Positions 15,924 to 23,920 of a DNA stretch of 64,000 nt are shown here, piece after piece. Positions within the stretch are counted from its first letter, which is position 1. Each line of letters begins with the position of its first letter. Source of the DNA: Solwaraspora sp. WMMD406 (GTDB lineage: Bacteria > Actinomycetota > Actinomycetes > Mycobacteriales > Micromonosporaceae); contig NZ_JARUBF010000001.1 in the NCBI RefSeq assembly GCF_029626025.1, positions 3,906,001 through 3,970,000 of the forward strand. The letters are read 5' to 3'. A model generated the notes under the pieces. It made no database searches, had not been told where the DNA came from, and saw only the letters and a list, made by a program, of their open reading frames with translations. Made by a program: the position numbers and the translations under genes.

Positions 15924-18266
15924 CTATCTGATCTCAGTGGTGGTCCACCGCCGCGAAGCGTTGGTGACCGGTACGGTCGGCCCGACCAGGGTGGTCCGTC
16001 CCTGCGCCAACCGGTGCTCGCTGGTACCCACCCAGATGTCCACCTCACCCGGCTCGACCACCCGGGTCATGGTGCGGTCGGCGAAGGCCAGCCGGGTGGT
16101 CGGCACCGTCAACTCGACCGTGACCGACTGACCCGGCGCGAGGTGCACCCGGCGGTAGCCGAGGAGCTGCGCCACCGGGCGGGTCACCGAGGCGACCAGG
16201 TCGTGGCCGTAGAGCTGGACCACCTCGTCACCGGCCACCGACCCGGTGTTCGTCACCCGTACGGTCGCCACCAGTGCCCCGTCGCTGGGCACCGTCGCCG
16301 GCACGGTCAGCTCCGCGTAGGCGAACGTGGTGTACGACAGGCCGTGGCCGAACGCCGCCGGTGGGGTCACCGACAGGTTGGTGACCTCGTTCCCCTCGCC
16401 GAGGGCCGGGTGCAGGTAGGAGTACGGTTGGGCGCCTGCCGACCGGGGCAGGCTGACCGGCAGCCGCCCGGACGGGTTGATCCGCCCGGAAAGCACTCCG
16501 GCGACCGCCCCGGCACCTTCCTCACCGGGGAAGAACGCCTGCACCACGGCGGCGCACCCGTCGAGCGCCCAGCCGATCGCGTAGGGCCGACCGGTGAGCA
16601 GCACCAGCACCACGGGAGTGCCGGTCGCCAGCACGGCCTCGACGAGGTCGCGCTGCACTCCGGGCAGCTCCAGGTCGTCGGTGTCGCAGCCCTCGCCGAC
16701 GGTGCCGCGCCCGAACAGGCCGGCCTGGTCACCGACGACCAGTACGGCGACGTCGGCGGCGGAAGCGGTGGCGACGGCGTCGGCGAAGCCGGACCGGTCG
16801 GGGTCGTCGACGCCGCAGCCGCGCGCCCAGCTGACCCGGTCGGTGCCGAACTCGGCCCGCACCGCGTCGAGAACGGTCGGTACCTCGATCCCGGCTTCCA
16901 CCCCCGGATGCTGCGGCAGCACGTGGTTGACGAACGAGTAGCAGCCGAACATGGCGTTGACCAGGTCGGCGTTGGGTCCGATCACGGCAATCGCGCGACC
17001 GGCGGGCAGCGGGAGGGTGTCACGGTTGGTGACCAGAACGACGGACCGTTCCGCGAGGCGGCGGGCGATCGCCCGGTGTTCGGCCGAGTCGAGGTCGATG
17101 TCGCGGGGCGGCTCGTCGGTGAAGGTGGCGTCGAGCAGCCCGAGGTCCTGCTTCTGGCGCAGGAGCCGCAGCACCGCCCGGTCGAGGAGCGCCTCGTCGA
17201 CCCTTCCGGCGCGCACCGCCGCCGGCAGCCGCAGATAGGCGTCGCCGGTCGGCAGTTCGATGTCGACCCCGGCGGTCAGCGCCTGAACCGCCGCGTCGGT
17301 ATGGTCCTCGGCGACGTGGTGCAGCAGGTGGAGGAACGCCACCCCGAAGTAGTCCGCCACGACCACCCCGTCGAAGCCCCAACGGTCCCGCAGCAGGCCG
17401 GTGAGCATCGCCGGGTCGGCGGCGACCGGGACCCCGTCGATCTCGGCGTACGAGTGCATCACCGAGCGGGCGCCGCCGTCGAGCAGTGCCATCTCGAACG
17501 GGGTCAGCAGCACGTCGGCGACCTCCCGGGGGCCTGCGTGCACCGGGGCGAAGTTACGGCCCGCGCGCGAGGCGGAGTAGCCGACGAAGTGTTTCAGGGT
17601 GGCGTGCACACCCTGCGACTGCAGCCCCCGGATGTACGCGGTGCCGATGGTGCCGACCAGATAGGGATCTTCGGAGATGCACTCCTCGACCCGGCCCCAG
17701 CGCGGGTCGCGGATCACGTCGAGCACCGGCGCGAGGCCCTGGTGCACGCCGAGCGCGCGCATCGACGCGCCGATCGCCTGCGCCATCTCGGTGACCAGGT
17801 CGGGATCGAAGGCGGCCCCCCACGCCAGTGGTGTCGGGTAGGAGGCAGCCTGCCACGCGGAGAGACCGGTCAGGCACTCCTCGTGGACGATCGCCGGGAT
17901 GCCGAGCCTGGTTCTCGCCACCAGTTCGGACTGGAAGTTCCACAGCCAGGCGGCGCGTGCCGCCGGGTCGACGGGACGGGTGCCGTACACCCGGGTGAGG
18001 TGGCCGAGGCCGTGCCGGGAGAAGTCCTCCAGACCGAAGCTTTCGCCGAACTCGCCCTGCAGCGGGGCGACGGCCTCGCCGTCCTCCTTCTCCCAGAACC
18101 CGACCAGCTGCGCGATCTTCTCCTCGACCGTCATCCGGTCGAGCAGGTCCCGCACGCGCGCCTCGCCGTCGAGCCCGTCAGGCCGGTCGGGTCCTCCGGG
18201 CTGGTCGTGGCGCGGACCAGCCTGTCCCGGCGCGCCCCCGTCCACCGTCGCGCGGACCTCAGTCAT
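15924..18266 (-). CDS. Glycoside hydrolase family 3 beta-xylosidase/beta-glucosidase
   Basis: 780 residues, no signal peptide, so likely cytoplasmic. GH3 N-terminal barrel about 40-380 (LDRMTVEEKIAQLVGF, APVLDVIRDPRWGRVEE, ATLKHFVGYS), nucleophile region FDGVVVADYFG with Asp in the usual place, then the GH3 C-terminal alpha/beta sandwich (VLVVGDQAGLFGRGTVGEGCD) and fibronectin III-like tail. The operon (binding protein, two permeases, GH3, divergent LacI) and the roughly 770-residue size match intracellular BxlA beta-xylosidases of Streptomyces, which hydrolyse imported xylobiose. Beta-glucosidase activity is the alternative. Confidence 0.88.
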   Translation of the reverse strand: MTEVRATVDGGAPGQAGPRHDQPGGPDRPDGLDGEARVRDLLDRMTVEEKIAQLVGFWEKEDGEAVAPLQGEFGESFGLEDFSRHGLGHLTRVYGTRPVDPAARAAWLWNFQSELVARTRLGIPAIVHEECLTGLSAWQAASYPTPLAWGAAFDPDLVTEMAQAIGASMRALGVHQGLAPVLDVIRDPRWGRVEECISEDPYLVGTIGTAYIRGLQSQGVHATLKHFVGYSASRAGRNFAPVHAGPREVADVLLTPFEMALLDGGARSVMHSYAEIDGVPVAADPAMLTGLLRDRWGFDGVVVADYFGVAFLHLLHHVAEDHTDAAVQALTAGVDIELPTGDAYLRLPAAVRAGRVDEALLDRAVLRLLRQKQDLGLLDATFTDEPPRDIDLDSAEHRAIARRLAERSVVLVTNRDTLPLPAGRAIAVIGPNADLVNAMFGCYSFVNHVLPQHPGVEAGIEVPTVLDAVRAEFGTDRVSWARGCGVDDPDRSGFADAVATASAADVAVLVVGDQAGLFGRGTVGEGCDTDDLELPGVQRDLVEAVLATGTPVVLVLLTGRPYAIGWALDGCAAVVQAFFPGEEGAGAVAGVLSGRINPSGRLPVSLPRSAGAQPYSYLHPALGEGNEVTNLSVTPPAAFGHGLSYTTFAYAELTVPATVPSDGALVATVRVTNTGSVAGDEVVQLYGHDLVASVTRPVAQLLGYRRVHLAPGQSVTVELTVPTTRLAFADRTMTRVVEPGEVDIWVGTSEHRLAQGRTTLVGPTVPVTNASRRWTTTEIR

Positions 18267-18335
18267 CCTGTGCCTTCCCTTGTTGTGCGTGTGCCACGTT
18301 CGTCGCGCGCACGCCGCGTCGTCGTACCGAAGGGG

Positions 18336-19199
18336 TCAGCCCTTGACGGCACCCTGCAGGCCCCCGACGATCTGCTTCTCCGCGATCGTGAAGAAGATCA
18401 ACGCCGGCAGCATCGCCATCGAGGTGAAGGCGAGGATTCCGGCGGTGTCGGAGGTGTACTGGCTGGAGAAATTCTGCACGCCCAGCGGCAGGGTGTGCAG
18501 GTTGGCGTCACCGAGGACGAGCAGGGGCAGGAGGAACGCGTTCCAGCTGGTCACGAACGCGAGGATCCCGACCGTGACGAGCGCCGGACGCGACAGCGGC
18601 AGCATGATGCGCCACAGGAAACCGAGCCGGCCGGTGCCGTCGATCGCCGCCGCGTCTTCCAACTCCCGGGGTACGGCGGTCAGGAAGGGCCGCAGGATCA
18701 CGATCGTCAGGGGTAGCGCGAAGGCGATCTGCGGGAGGATCACCGCGAAATAGGAGTTGATCAGGTTCATGTCGCGCAACATCAGGTAGAGCGGCAGGAT
18801 CGCCGCACCAGCCGGGAAGAGCAGCCCGAGGGTGAAGAAGGTGTACAGCACCTCCCGGCCACGGAAGGTGTACCGCGCGAGTACGAACGCGGCGCACAGT
18901 CCCAACGTCACGACCCCGAACGTCGTACCGAAGGCGACCACCGCGCTGTTGAACACCTGCTGCCAGAAGCCACTCTGGGTGAGTACCCGGACGTAGTTGT
19001 CGGCGACCCACGGATCGGGCAGCGCGGCCGGGTCGGCGATGATCTGCGGGGTGGTACGGAAGCCGCCGATGATCACGTAGATCACGGGGGCGATCGATGC
19101 CCCGGCCACCACGAGAGCCAGGGCGTAGGTCAGCGGATTGCCCCACGACGAGTCCCGGCGGCGCTTGCGGGACGCGGCGGCGATGGCGGTTGTGGTCAC
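18336..19199 (-). CDS. Sugar ABC transporter permease (MalG/BxlG type)
   Basis: 287 residues, GTG start at 19199 with AAGGAG upstream. Six predicted helices and the EAA loop ELEDAAAIDGTGRLGFLWRIMLPLS define a carbohydrate-uptake permease of the MalG type. Translation starts just after the MalF-type permease ends. The C-terminus IVGGLQGAVKG is typical of MalG-like subunits. Confidence 0.92.
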   Translation of the reverse strand: MTTTAIAAASRKRRRDSSWGNPLTYALALVVAGASIAPVIYVIIGGFRTTPQIIADPAALPDPWVADNYVRVLTQSGFWQQVFNSAVVAFGTTFGVVTLGLCAAFVLARYTFRGREVLYTFFTLGLLFPAGAAILPLYLMLRDMNLINSYFAVILPQIAFALPLTIVILRPFLTAVPRELEDAAAIDGTGRLGFLWRIMLPLSRPALVTVGILAFVTSWNAFLLPLLVLGDANLHTLPLGVQNFSSQYTSDTAGILAFTSMAMLPALIFFTIAEKQIVGGLQGAVKG

Positions 19200-19201
19200 G
19201 G

Positions 19202-20203
19202 TCAGTTTCTCCTTCCGGTCACTGCGCCCTCGATGTCCCGACGGAGGAGGAACCGCTGGAACAGCAGCGCCGCGATGAACGAGATCACGAAGAGGATCAC
19301 GGCGATCGCGTTGCCGTAGCCCCACAGCCGGGCGAAGAAGCCATTGTCGACCATGTAGGTCGCCATGGTCGCCGAGGCACCCAACGACCGTACCGCCGGC
19401 ACCGAGGTCACCCAGATCACGTCGAAGACCTGCAACGATCCGATCATCGACAGGAACATCCAGATCCGGATCGTCGGCCCCAGCAGCGGCAGGGTGATGT
19501 GGCGTTGGATCTGCCACCAGCCGGCGCCGTCGATCTCGGCCGCCTCGGTCAACTCGGGAGGCACATTGGATAGACCGGCGAGCAGGAGGATGATCGCGAA
19601 GCCGACGTACTTCCAGGTGAGGACGAACAGCAGGGTCCAGATCACCAGGTCGAGATCGGCGAGCCACGGCCGGACGAGGGCGCCGAGGCCGATCGATTGC
19701 AGGAAGGCGTCGGTGGTGCCGCCGTCGGTCAGCAGCAGCTTCCACATGATGCCCGCCGTCACCTCGGCGAGCACGTAGGGTACGAAGACCAGCAGCCGGA
19801 ACACCGTACGGCCGCGGAAGGGCCGGTTGAGCAGCAGTGCGATGCCCAGCGCGATCGGACCCTGGATCAGCAGCGATCCGACCACGATGAACGCGTTGTT
19901 GCGCAACGCGTCGCGGAAGATCGGGTCCTGGAAGGCGAGGATGTAGTTGTTGAGGCCCACGAAGTCGGTGGGCGGCCCGACTCCGCGCCAACGGAACAGG
20001 CTGTAGTAGAACGCGAAGCCCATCGGGACCAGGACGAACACCACGTAGACGATGATCGCGGGTGTGGTGAGTCCGATGATCTCGTACCACTTGCGTCGGG
20101 TCTCGGTCGCGCGGGAGGAACGCTGCCTCCTCGCGTGCCGGACCCCCGCCGGTGGCGCGGTCGCGCCGCCGGCGGGGTTCTGGTTGTGGCTGATCGTCGT
20201 CAC
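19202..20203 (-). CDS. Sugar ABC transporter permease (MalF/BxlF type)
   Basis: 333 residues. A charged cytoplasmic N-terminus (about 1-38) precedes six helices; the coupling loop is ELTEAAEIDGAGWWQIQRHITLP. The GTG start at 20203 overlaps the stop of the binding-protein gene (GTGA), indicating translational coupling. It pairs with the MalG-type subunit; the ATPase is not in the operon and is probably a shared MsiK-type protein encoded elsewhere. Confidence 0.92.
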   Translation of the reverse strand: MTTISHNQNPAGGATAPPAGVRHARRQRSSRATETRRKWYEIIGLTTPAIIVYVVFVLVPMGFAFYYSLFRWRGVGPPTDFVGLNNYILAFQDPIFRDALRNNAFIVVGSLLIQGPIALGIALLLNRPFRGRTVFRLLVFVPYVLAEVTAGIMWKLLLTDGGTTDAFLQSIGLGALVRPWLADLDLVIWTLLFVLTWKYVGFAIILLLAGLSNVPPELTEAAEIDGAGWWQIQRHITLPLLGPTIRIWMFLSMIGSLQVFDVIWVTSVPAVRSLGASATMATYMVDNGFFARLWGYGNAIAVILFVISFIAALLFQRFLLRRDIEGAVTGRRN

Positions 20204-21507
20204 TTGCTTGCGGCCGCCTTCATTGCCGTGACGACGTCTTCAGGCGAGCCGTTGCCCGCGAAGATCGCGACGATCGCGTCGTTCATCGCGTTGCCGACCG
20301 TGCTACCGAAGGCCGTGTCCAACCAGAGCTGGACGTAGCTCGCGTCGGTCGTCGCCTCCAGGATCGACTGGAGCGCGGGGTCGGTCACGGCCGCCGCCGC
20401 CTCGGGAGCCACCGGCAGGCCGGTACCGGTCTCGGCGTAGCCCTGCTGCACCTCGGGGCTGACGATGTACTTGAGGAACTCGACGCACTCGGCCGGGGCC
20501 TGTTCGGCGCAGGCGAAGCCGTCGCCACCGCCGAGGGCCGCCGACGGGTCACCGGCGGAACCGGAGATCGCCGGTACGGGGAACCAGCCGATGAAGCCGG
20601 CGAGCTCCTCCGGATCGGAGGCGACGGTGTCCAAGGTGCCCCGGTTCCAGTCGCCCATCAGCTCCATGGCGGCCAGACCGTTGGCGAGCAGGCCGTTGGC
20701 GCTGGTCGGGTCGTTCTGGCCCGGCGTCGCGATGAAGTTCTCCTGGAAGGGCTCGGTCTCGATGAAGTCCTGCAGGTCCTCACCGGCCTTCACCCAGCAC
20801 GGGTCGTCGAAGTTGAGTTCGGTGGACGCCGCCCGCAAGGTGTCCGGAGAGCAGGCACGCAGGGCGAAGTTGTACCACCAGTGCGCGGCGGGCCACTTGT
20901 CACCGGCACCCAGGGCGATCGGGACGACGTTGATTGCCTTGAGCTTGGTGACGGCGTCGTTGAGCTCGTCGAAGGTGGTCGGTGGCGCGTCGATGCCGGC
21001 CTGTGCGAACAGGTCCTTGTTGTACCAGATGCCTTCGATGCCCATCCGGTACGGCAGACCGTACTGCCGGCCGTCGGCCTGCCAGATCTCCACCGAGGAG
21101 CCGATGTTCTCGACCTCGGCCTGGACCTGGTCGGTGATGTCCTTCAGGTAACCGGCCTCTGCCTGTTCGCGCAGCTCGCCGCCGCCCCAGGCCTGGAAGA
21201 TGTCTGGGGGGTCGTTGCTCAGCAGGGCGGCGGGGAGCCGGGTGCGCTGGAGCTGGTTGGTCTCGATCCCCTCGATCTCGATCGTGACCGTGGGGTGGAG
21301 CGCGGAGAAGTCGGCGGCGACCTTCTCCCAGTAGTCCTTGCCGGGTCCGTCCTGGGAGGCGTTGTGCCACCAGGTGAGGGTCACCGGGTTCTCGTACAGC
21401 TCGCCCTCGGGCTCGCTGCTGTCGCCGCTGGTGCAGCCGGCGGCCAGGAGGGTGCCGGTCATAAAGAGCGCTAGGACGGCGCCTGCGCGGCGCGGAATCG
21501 CCATCAT
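20200..21507 (-). CDS. Sugar ABC transporter solute-binding lipoprotein (BxlE-like)
   Basis: 435 residues. The ATG at 21507, after GAGGAG, gives a lipoprotein signal with lipobox LAAGC. Family 1 extracellular binding-protein features include VTLTWWHNAS at the mature N-terminus, PDIFQAWGGGELREQAEAG, and GIWYNKDLFAQAGI. Several Trp residues in the binding region fit an oligosaccharide ligand. First gene of the operon, directly downstream of a promoter with an adjacent operator. Confidence 0.92.
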   Translation of the reverse strand: MMAIPRRAGAVLALFMTGTLLAAGCTSGDSSEPEGELYENPVTLTWWHNASQDGPGKDYWEKVAADFSALHPTVTIEIEGIETNQLQRTRLPAALLSNDPPDIFQAWGGGELREQAEAGYLKDITDQVQAEVENIGSSVEIWQADGRQYGLPYRMGIEGIWYNKDLFAQAGIDAPPTTFDELNDAVTKLKAINVVPIALGAGDKWPAAHWWYNFALRACSPDTLRAASTELNFDDPCWVKAGEDLQDFIETEPFQENFIATPGQNDPTSANGLLANGLAAMELMGDWNRGTLDTVASDPEELAGFIGWFPVPAISGSAGDPSAALGGGDGFACAEQAPAECVEFLKYIVSPEVQQGYAETGTGLPVAPEAAAAVTDPALQSILEATTDASYVQLWLDTAFGSTVGNAMNDAIVAIFAGNGSPEDVVTAMKAAASK

Positions 21508-21551
21508 GTTTCTCCTCGACTACTCAGTCGCGGTGCTTGGCCTGACGGCGA

Positions 21552-21594
21552 GTTTTACAGCCATGTAACGCGGTGTCAATCGGTATCGATAACG
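21552..21594 (-). promoter_or_regulatory. Promoter and LacI-type operator of the sugar operon
   Basis: On the minus strand TTGACA (21579-21574) and TAAAAC (21557-21552) are spaced 16 bp apart. A palindromic TATCGATA within CGGTATCGATAACG (21581-21594) lies just upstream of the -35 and resembles LacI/GalR-family operators with a central CG. The divergent lacI gene starts about 50 bp away, so one site could control both. Confidence 0.65.
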
Positions 21595-21645
21595 TTTTCG
21601 GCTCGGCCCTGCCGGGTCGCCACGGCGCCCTCTATCATCGTCGAC

Positions 21646-22794
21646 GTGGCGTTCCCGCAGCGTGTCAAGATGTCGGACGTGGCCCGCGCGGCCGGCGTCT
21701 CGGTGGCGACTGTATCGAAGGTCGTCAACGGTCGGTACGGGGTGGCTCAGGCGACCGTCGACCGGGTGCGCGACGTCATCCGCCAGCTCGGGTACGAGGC
21801 GAGTCTGGGTGCGCAGAGCCTGCGCAGCCACCGGACGAACGTCCTGGGCATCCTCGTGGCCGAGTTCGAGCCCTTCTCCACCGAGCTGCTCAAAGGCGCC
21901 TCCAAGGAGGTAGCCGGTACCGGCTACCAGTTGCTCGCGTACTCCGGCGGAGACGGTGACGGCGCGGCCATCGGCTGGGAACGCCGATCGCTGGCCCGGC
22001 TCTCCGGCACCCTCATCGACGGGGCCGTGATCGTGACACCGACGGTGGTCGAGACGAAGCAGGGCTTCCACGTGGTGGCGGTCGACCCGCACACCGGACC
22101 CTCCGGCCTGCCGACCGTCGACTCCGACAACTACGCCGGTGCCATCCTCGCGACCAACTACCTGCTCTCCCTCGGCCACCGCCGGATCGCGCACATCAGC
22201 GGCCGGACCGACCTGGAATCGTCCCGGCTACGGGAGGCGGGCTTCCGCCAGGCGATGGCCGACGCCGGCGTACCGGTGAACGAGACCCTCGTGCGCGTCG
22301 GTGGATTCCGGATCGAGAGCGCCGCCGGCACCGCCGCCGAACTACTCACCCTGCCCGAGCCGCCGACCGCCATCTTCGCCGGTAACGACCTCTCGGCGAT
22401 CTCCACGCTGACCGTCGCCCGGGAGATGGGTCTGACGGTGCCCGACGACCTTTCCGTGATCGGATTCGACAACATCCCGGAGTCGGCACTGGTCAACCCG
22501 CCGTTGACCACGATCATGCAGCCCCTGCAGCAGATGGGCGCCGAGGCGTTGCGCCTGCTCGTCGACCTGATCGCCGGAGTCGACCGGGACACCCACATCC
22601 GGCTGCCGACCGAACTGGTCGTCCGCGCCTCGTGCCGTCCGCTGCACCGACCGATCGGCGAGAACCTGTCCGCTCCGCCCGCCGTACCGGTTTCCCCCGC
22701 CGTACCCGCTCCGGCCGCACCCGAACCGACCGGCACGCCGGTGTCCGCCGCGGCGACCGCTCCGGCCGCCGCCACCCCGATCACGACGACCTGA
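21646..22794 (+). CDS. LacI-family transcriptional repressor (BxlR-like)
   Basis: 382 residues. LacI HTH at the N-terminus (VKMSDVARAAGVSVATVSKVVNGRYGV) with hinge helix, then the periplasmic-binding-like core (LGHRRIAHISGR, PTAIFAGNDLSAI, VIGFDNIPESALVNPPLTTI). It starts with GTG. An unusual Pro/Ala/Thr-rich tail of about 40 residues (about 343-382) extends past the normal LacI end (ELVVRASC). Divergent from, and very likely repressing, the GH3/ABC operon. Confidence 0.92.
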   Translation: MAFPQRVKMSDVARAAGVSVATVSKVVNGRYGVAQATVDRVRDVIRQLGYEASLGAQSLRSHRTNVLGILVAEFEPFSTELLKGASKEVAGTGYQLLAYSGGDGDGAAIGWERRSLARLSGTLIDGAVIVTPTVVETKQGFHVVAVDPHTGPSGLPTVDSDNYAGAILATNYLLSLGHRRIAHISGRTDLESSRLREAGFRQAMADAGVPVNETLVRVGGFRIESAAGTAAELLTLPEPPTAIFAGNDLSAISTLTVAREMGLTVPDDLSVIGFDNIPESALVNPPLTTIMQPLQQMGAEALRLLVDLIAGVDRDTHIRLPTELVVRASCRPLHRPIGENLSAPPAVPVSPAVPAPAAPEPTGTPVSAAATAPAAATPITTT

Positions 22795-22799
22795 GCGCC

Positions 22800-22842
22800 G
22801 GCCCGCGCGGCGATGGCGTGATCCGCTCTGTCGGCGCGGGCC
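22800..22842. terminator. Bidirectional terminator between lacI and the 22875 gene
   Basis: 9-bp perfect arms GGCCCGCGC and GCGCGGGCC lie in an 80-bp gap between two convergent genes. Confidence 0.6.
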
Positions 22843-22874
22843 GCCGGGGTAACTGGTCGAACGTGGACAGCAGG

Positions 22875-23819
22875 CTAGATCGGGAAGCGGCCGCGGCGCC
22901 ACTGCCAGTGGCGGCCGGCGGTCAGGTGGTCGACGACCGCGCGTTGCAGCACGGTGCGCCGAGGCAGCTCATCGAGGGGCGTGGTCAGGGTCCGGAACAC
23001 GAACCGCAGCACCTCGACGTCGGCGTCCAACCCGTCCGGCTCCTCGTACGGCTCCAACTCGAACCGGCGCTGGAACCGCACGATGTTGGAGTCCTCGGGC
23101 AGGTACTCCCGCAGTTGCGGGTCGAGCAGCCAGGACCCACAGGCGAACGCCGTGTACGGTTCGTCGGGGAAGTGGCGGGGAAAGAACGCGCGTGCCGTGT
23201 CGAGTGACGCGGTGACGGCTTCCGGGGTTAGCGGCCCCGTGTCGGGGATGTGCAGGTCGATGGCGGTGCCACCGCGGTGGTGCTGCAGCCGGCCCAGCTC
23301 GTAGAGGCCGCCGCGTACGTGTAGCGTCAGCCAGGCCTGCATCACCGGCCAGCCCTCGCCGTGCATCCGTCGGTCGACGGCGAGGTTGCGGCCGAGGTCC
23401 GCGAGGGTCGTCCACGACACGGTGTCGGCGATGCCGTGGGCGCGGTGGTACGGCCGGACGACGTCGACCAGCGCCAGGTACGCGTACGTGTAGAGGTGTC
23501 GCCAGGCGGGACCCCGCTCGCGCGGCAGCTCCGGGCCGGGCGTCAGCCAGCCGTGGCCACCGAGATCGGCCCGGACCAGTGCGATCGTACGGTCCAGCAG
23601 CCAGCGCAGCTCCGGGGTCCACAGCGGCGAGTCGGGGTCGGGCCAACCGGCCATGATCTCGGCGGCGTCGTCCGCCGGCACGGCGAGCCGGTGCAGGATC
23701 GCCGGTGCGTCGGCCCGGGCCGGTAGCGGAGCCGAGGGCCGGTCACCGGCGAGCTGGTGTACCCGCTCGACGTCCGCGACGGGCACCCCGAGCCGGGCGG
23801 CGGTCGCGTCCAGATCCAC
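22875..23819 (-). CDS. Acyltransferase domain-containing protein (DUF5596-like)
   Basis: 314 residues, GTG start. The N-terminal part (MDLDATAARLGVPVADVERV, LHRLAVPADDAAEIMAGWPDPD) and the C-terminal part with FACGSWLLDPQLREYLP and NIVRFQRRFEL match a widespread actinobacterial family annotated as GNAT-related acyltransferase. I rely on memory of that family; no catalytic residue can be named. It stands between terminators, so is probably monocistronic. Natural role unknown. Confidence 0.6.
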   Translation of the reverse strand: MDLDATAARLGVPVADVERVHQLAGDRPSAPLPARADAPAILHRLAVPADDAAEIMAGWPDPDSPLWTPELRWLLDRTIALVRADLGGHGWLTPGPELPRERGPAWRHLYTYAYLALVDVVRPYHRAHGIADTVSWTTLADLGRNLAVDRRMHGEGWPVMQAWLTLHVRGGLYELGRLQHHRGGTAIDLHIPDTGPLTPEAVTASLDTARAFFPRHFPDEPYTAFACGSWLLDPQLREYLPEDSNIVRFQRRFELEPYEEPDGLDADVEVLRFVFRTLTTPLDELPRRTVLQRAVVDHLTAGRHWQWRRGRFPI

Positions 23820-23870
23820 CCGAACGACGCTACCGGATGCCGTGACGACATCTCACGAACAACGGAGCCA

Positions 23871-23916
23871 CGCGTCTCGGCGGGCAGGCTGCCAACTGCC
23901 GGCCCGCCGAGACGCG
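23871..23916. terminator. Terminator after the nitrate reductase gene
   Basis: Perfect 15-bp inverted repeat (CGCGTCTCGGCGGGC / GCCCGCCGAGACGCG) with a 16-base loop, starting 4 bases beyond the stop codon of the minus-strand gene. Confidence 0.8.
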
Positions 23917-23920
23917 CGAC

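Noticed and set aside
15753-18716. Very long plus-strand open frame (about 987 codons) antisense to the GH3 and permease genes
   Set aside because: It is the GC-rich antisense shadow of the GH3 gene: Gly/Arg/Val/Asp-rich with no domain, while the minus strand carries full GH3 motifs.
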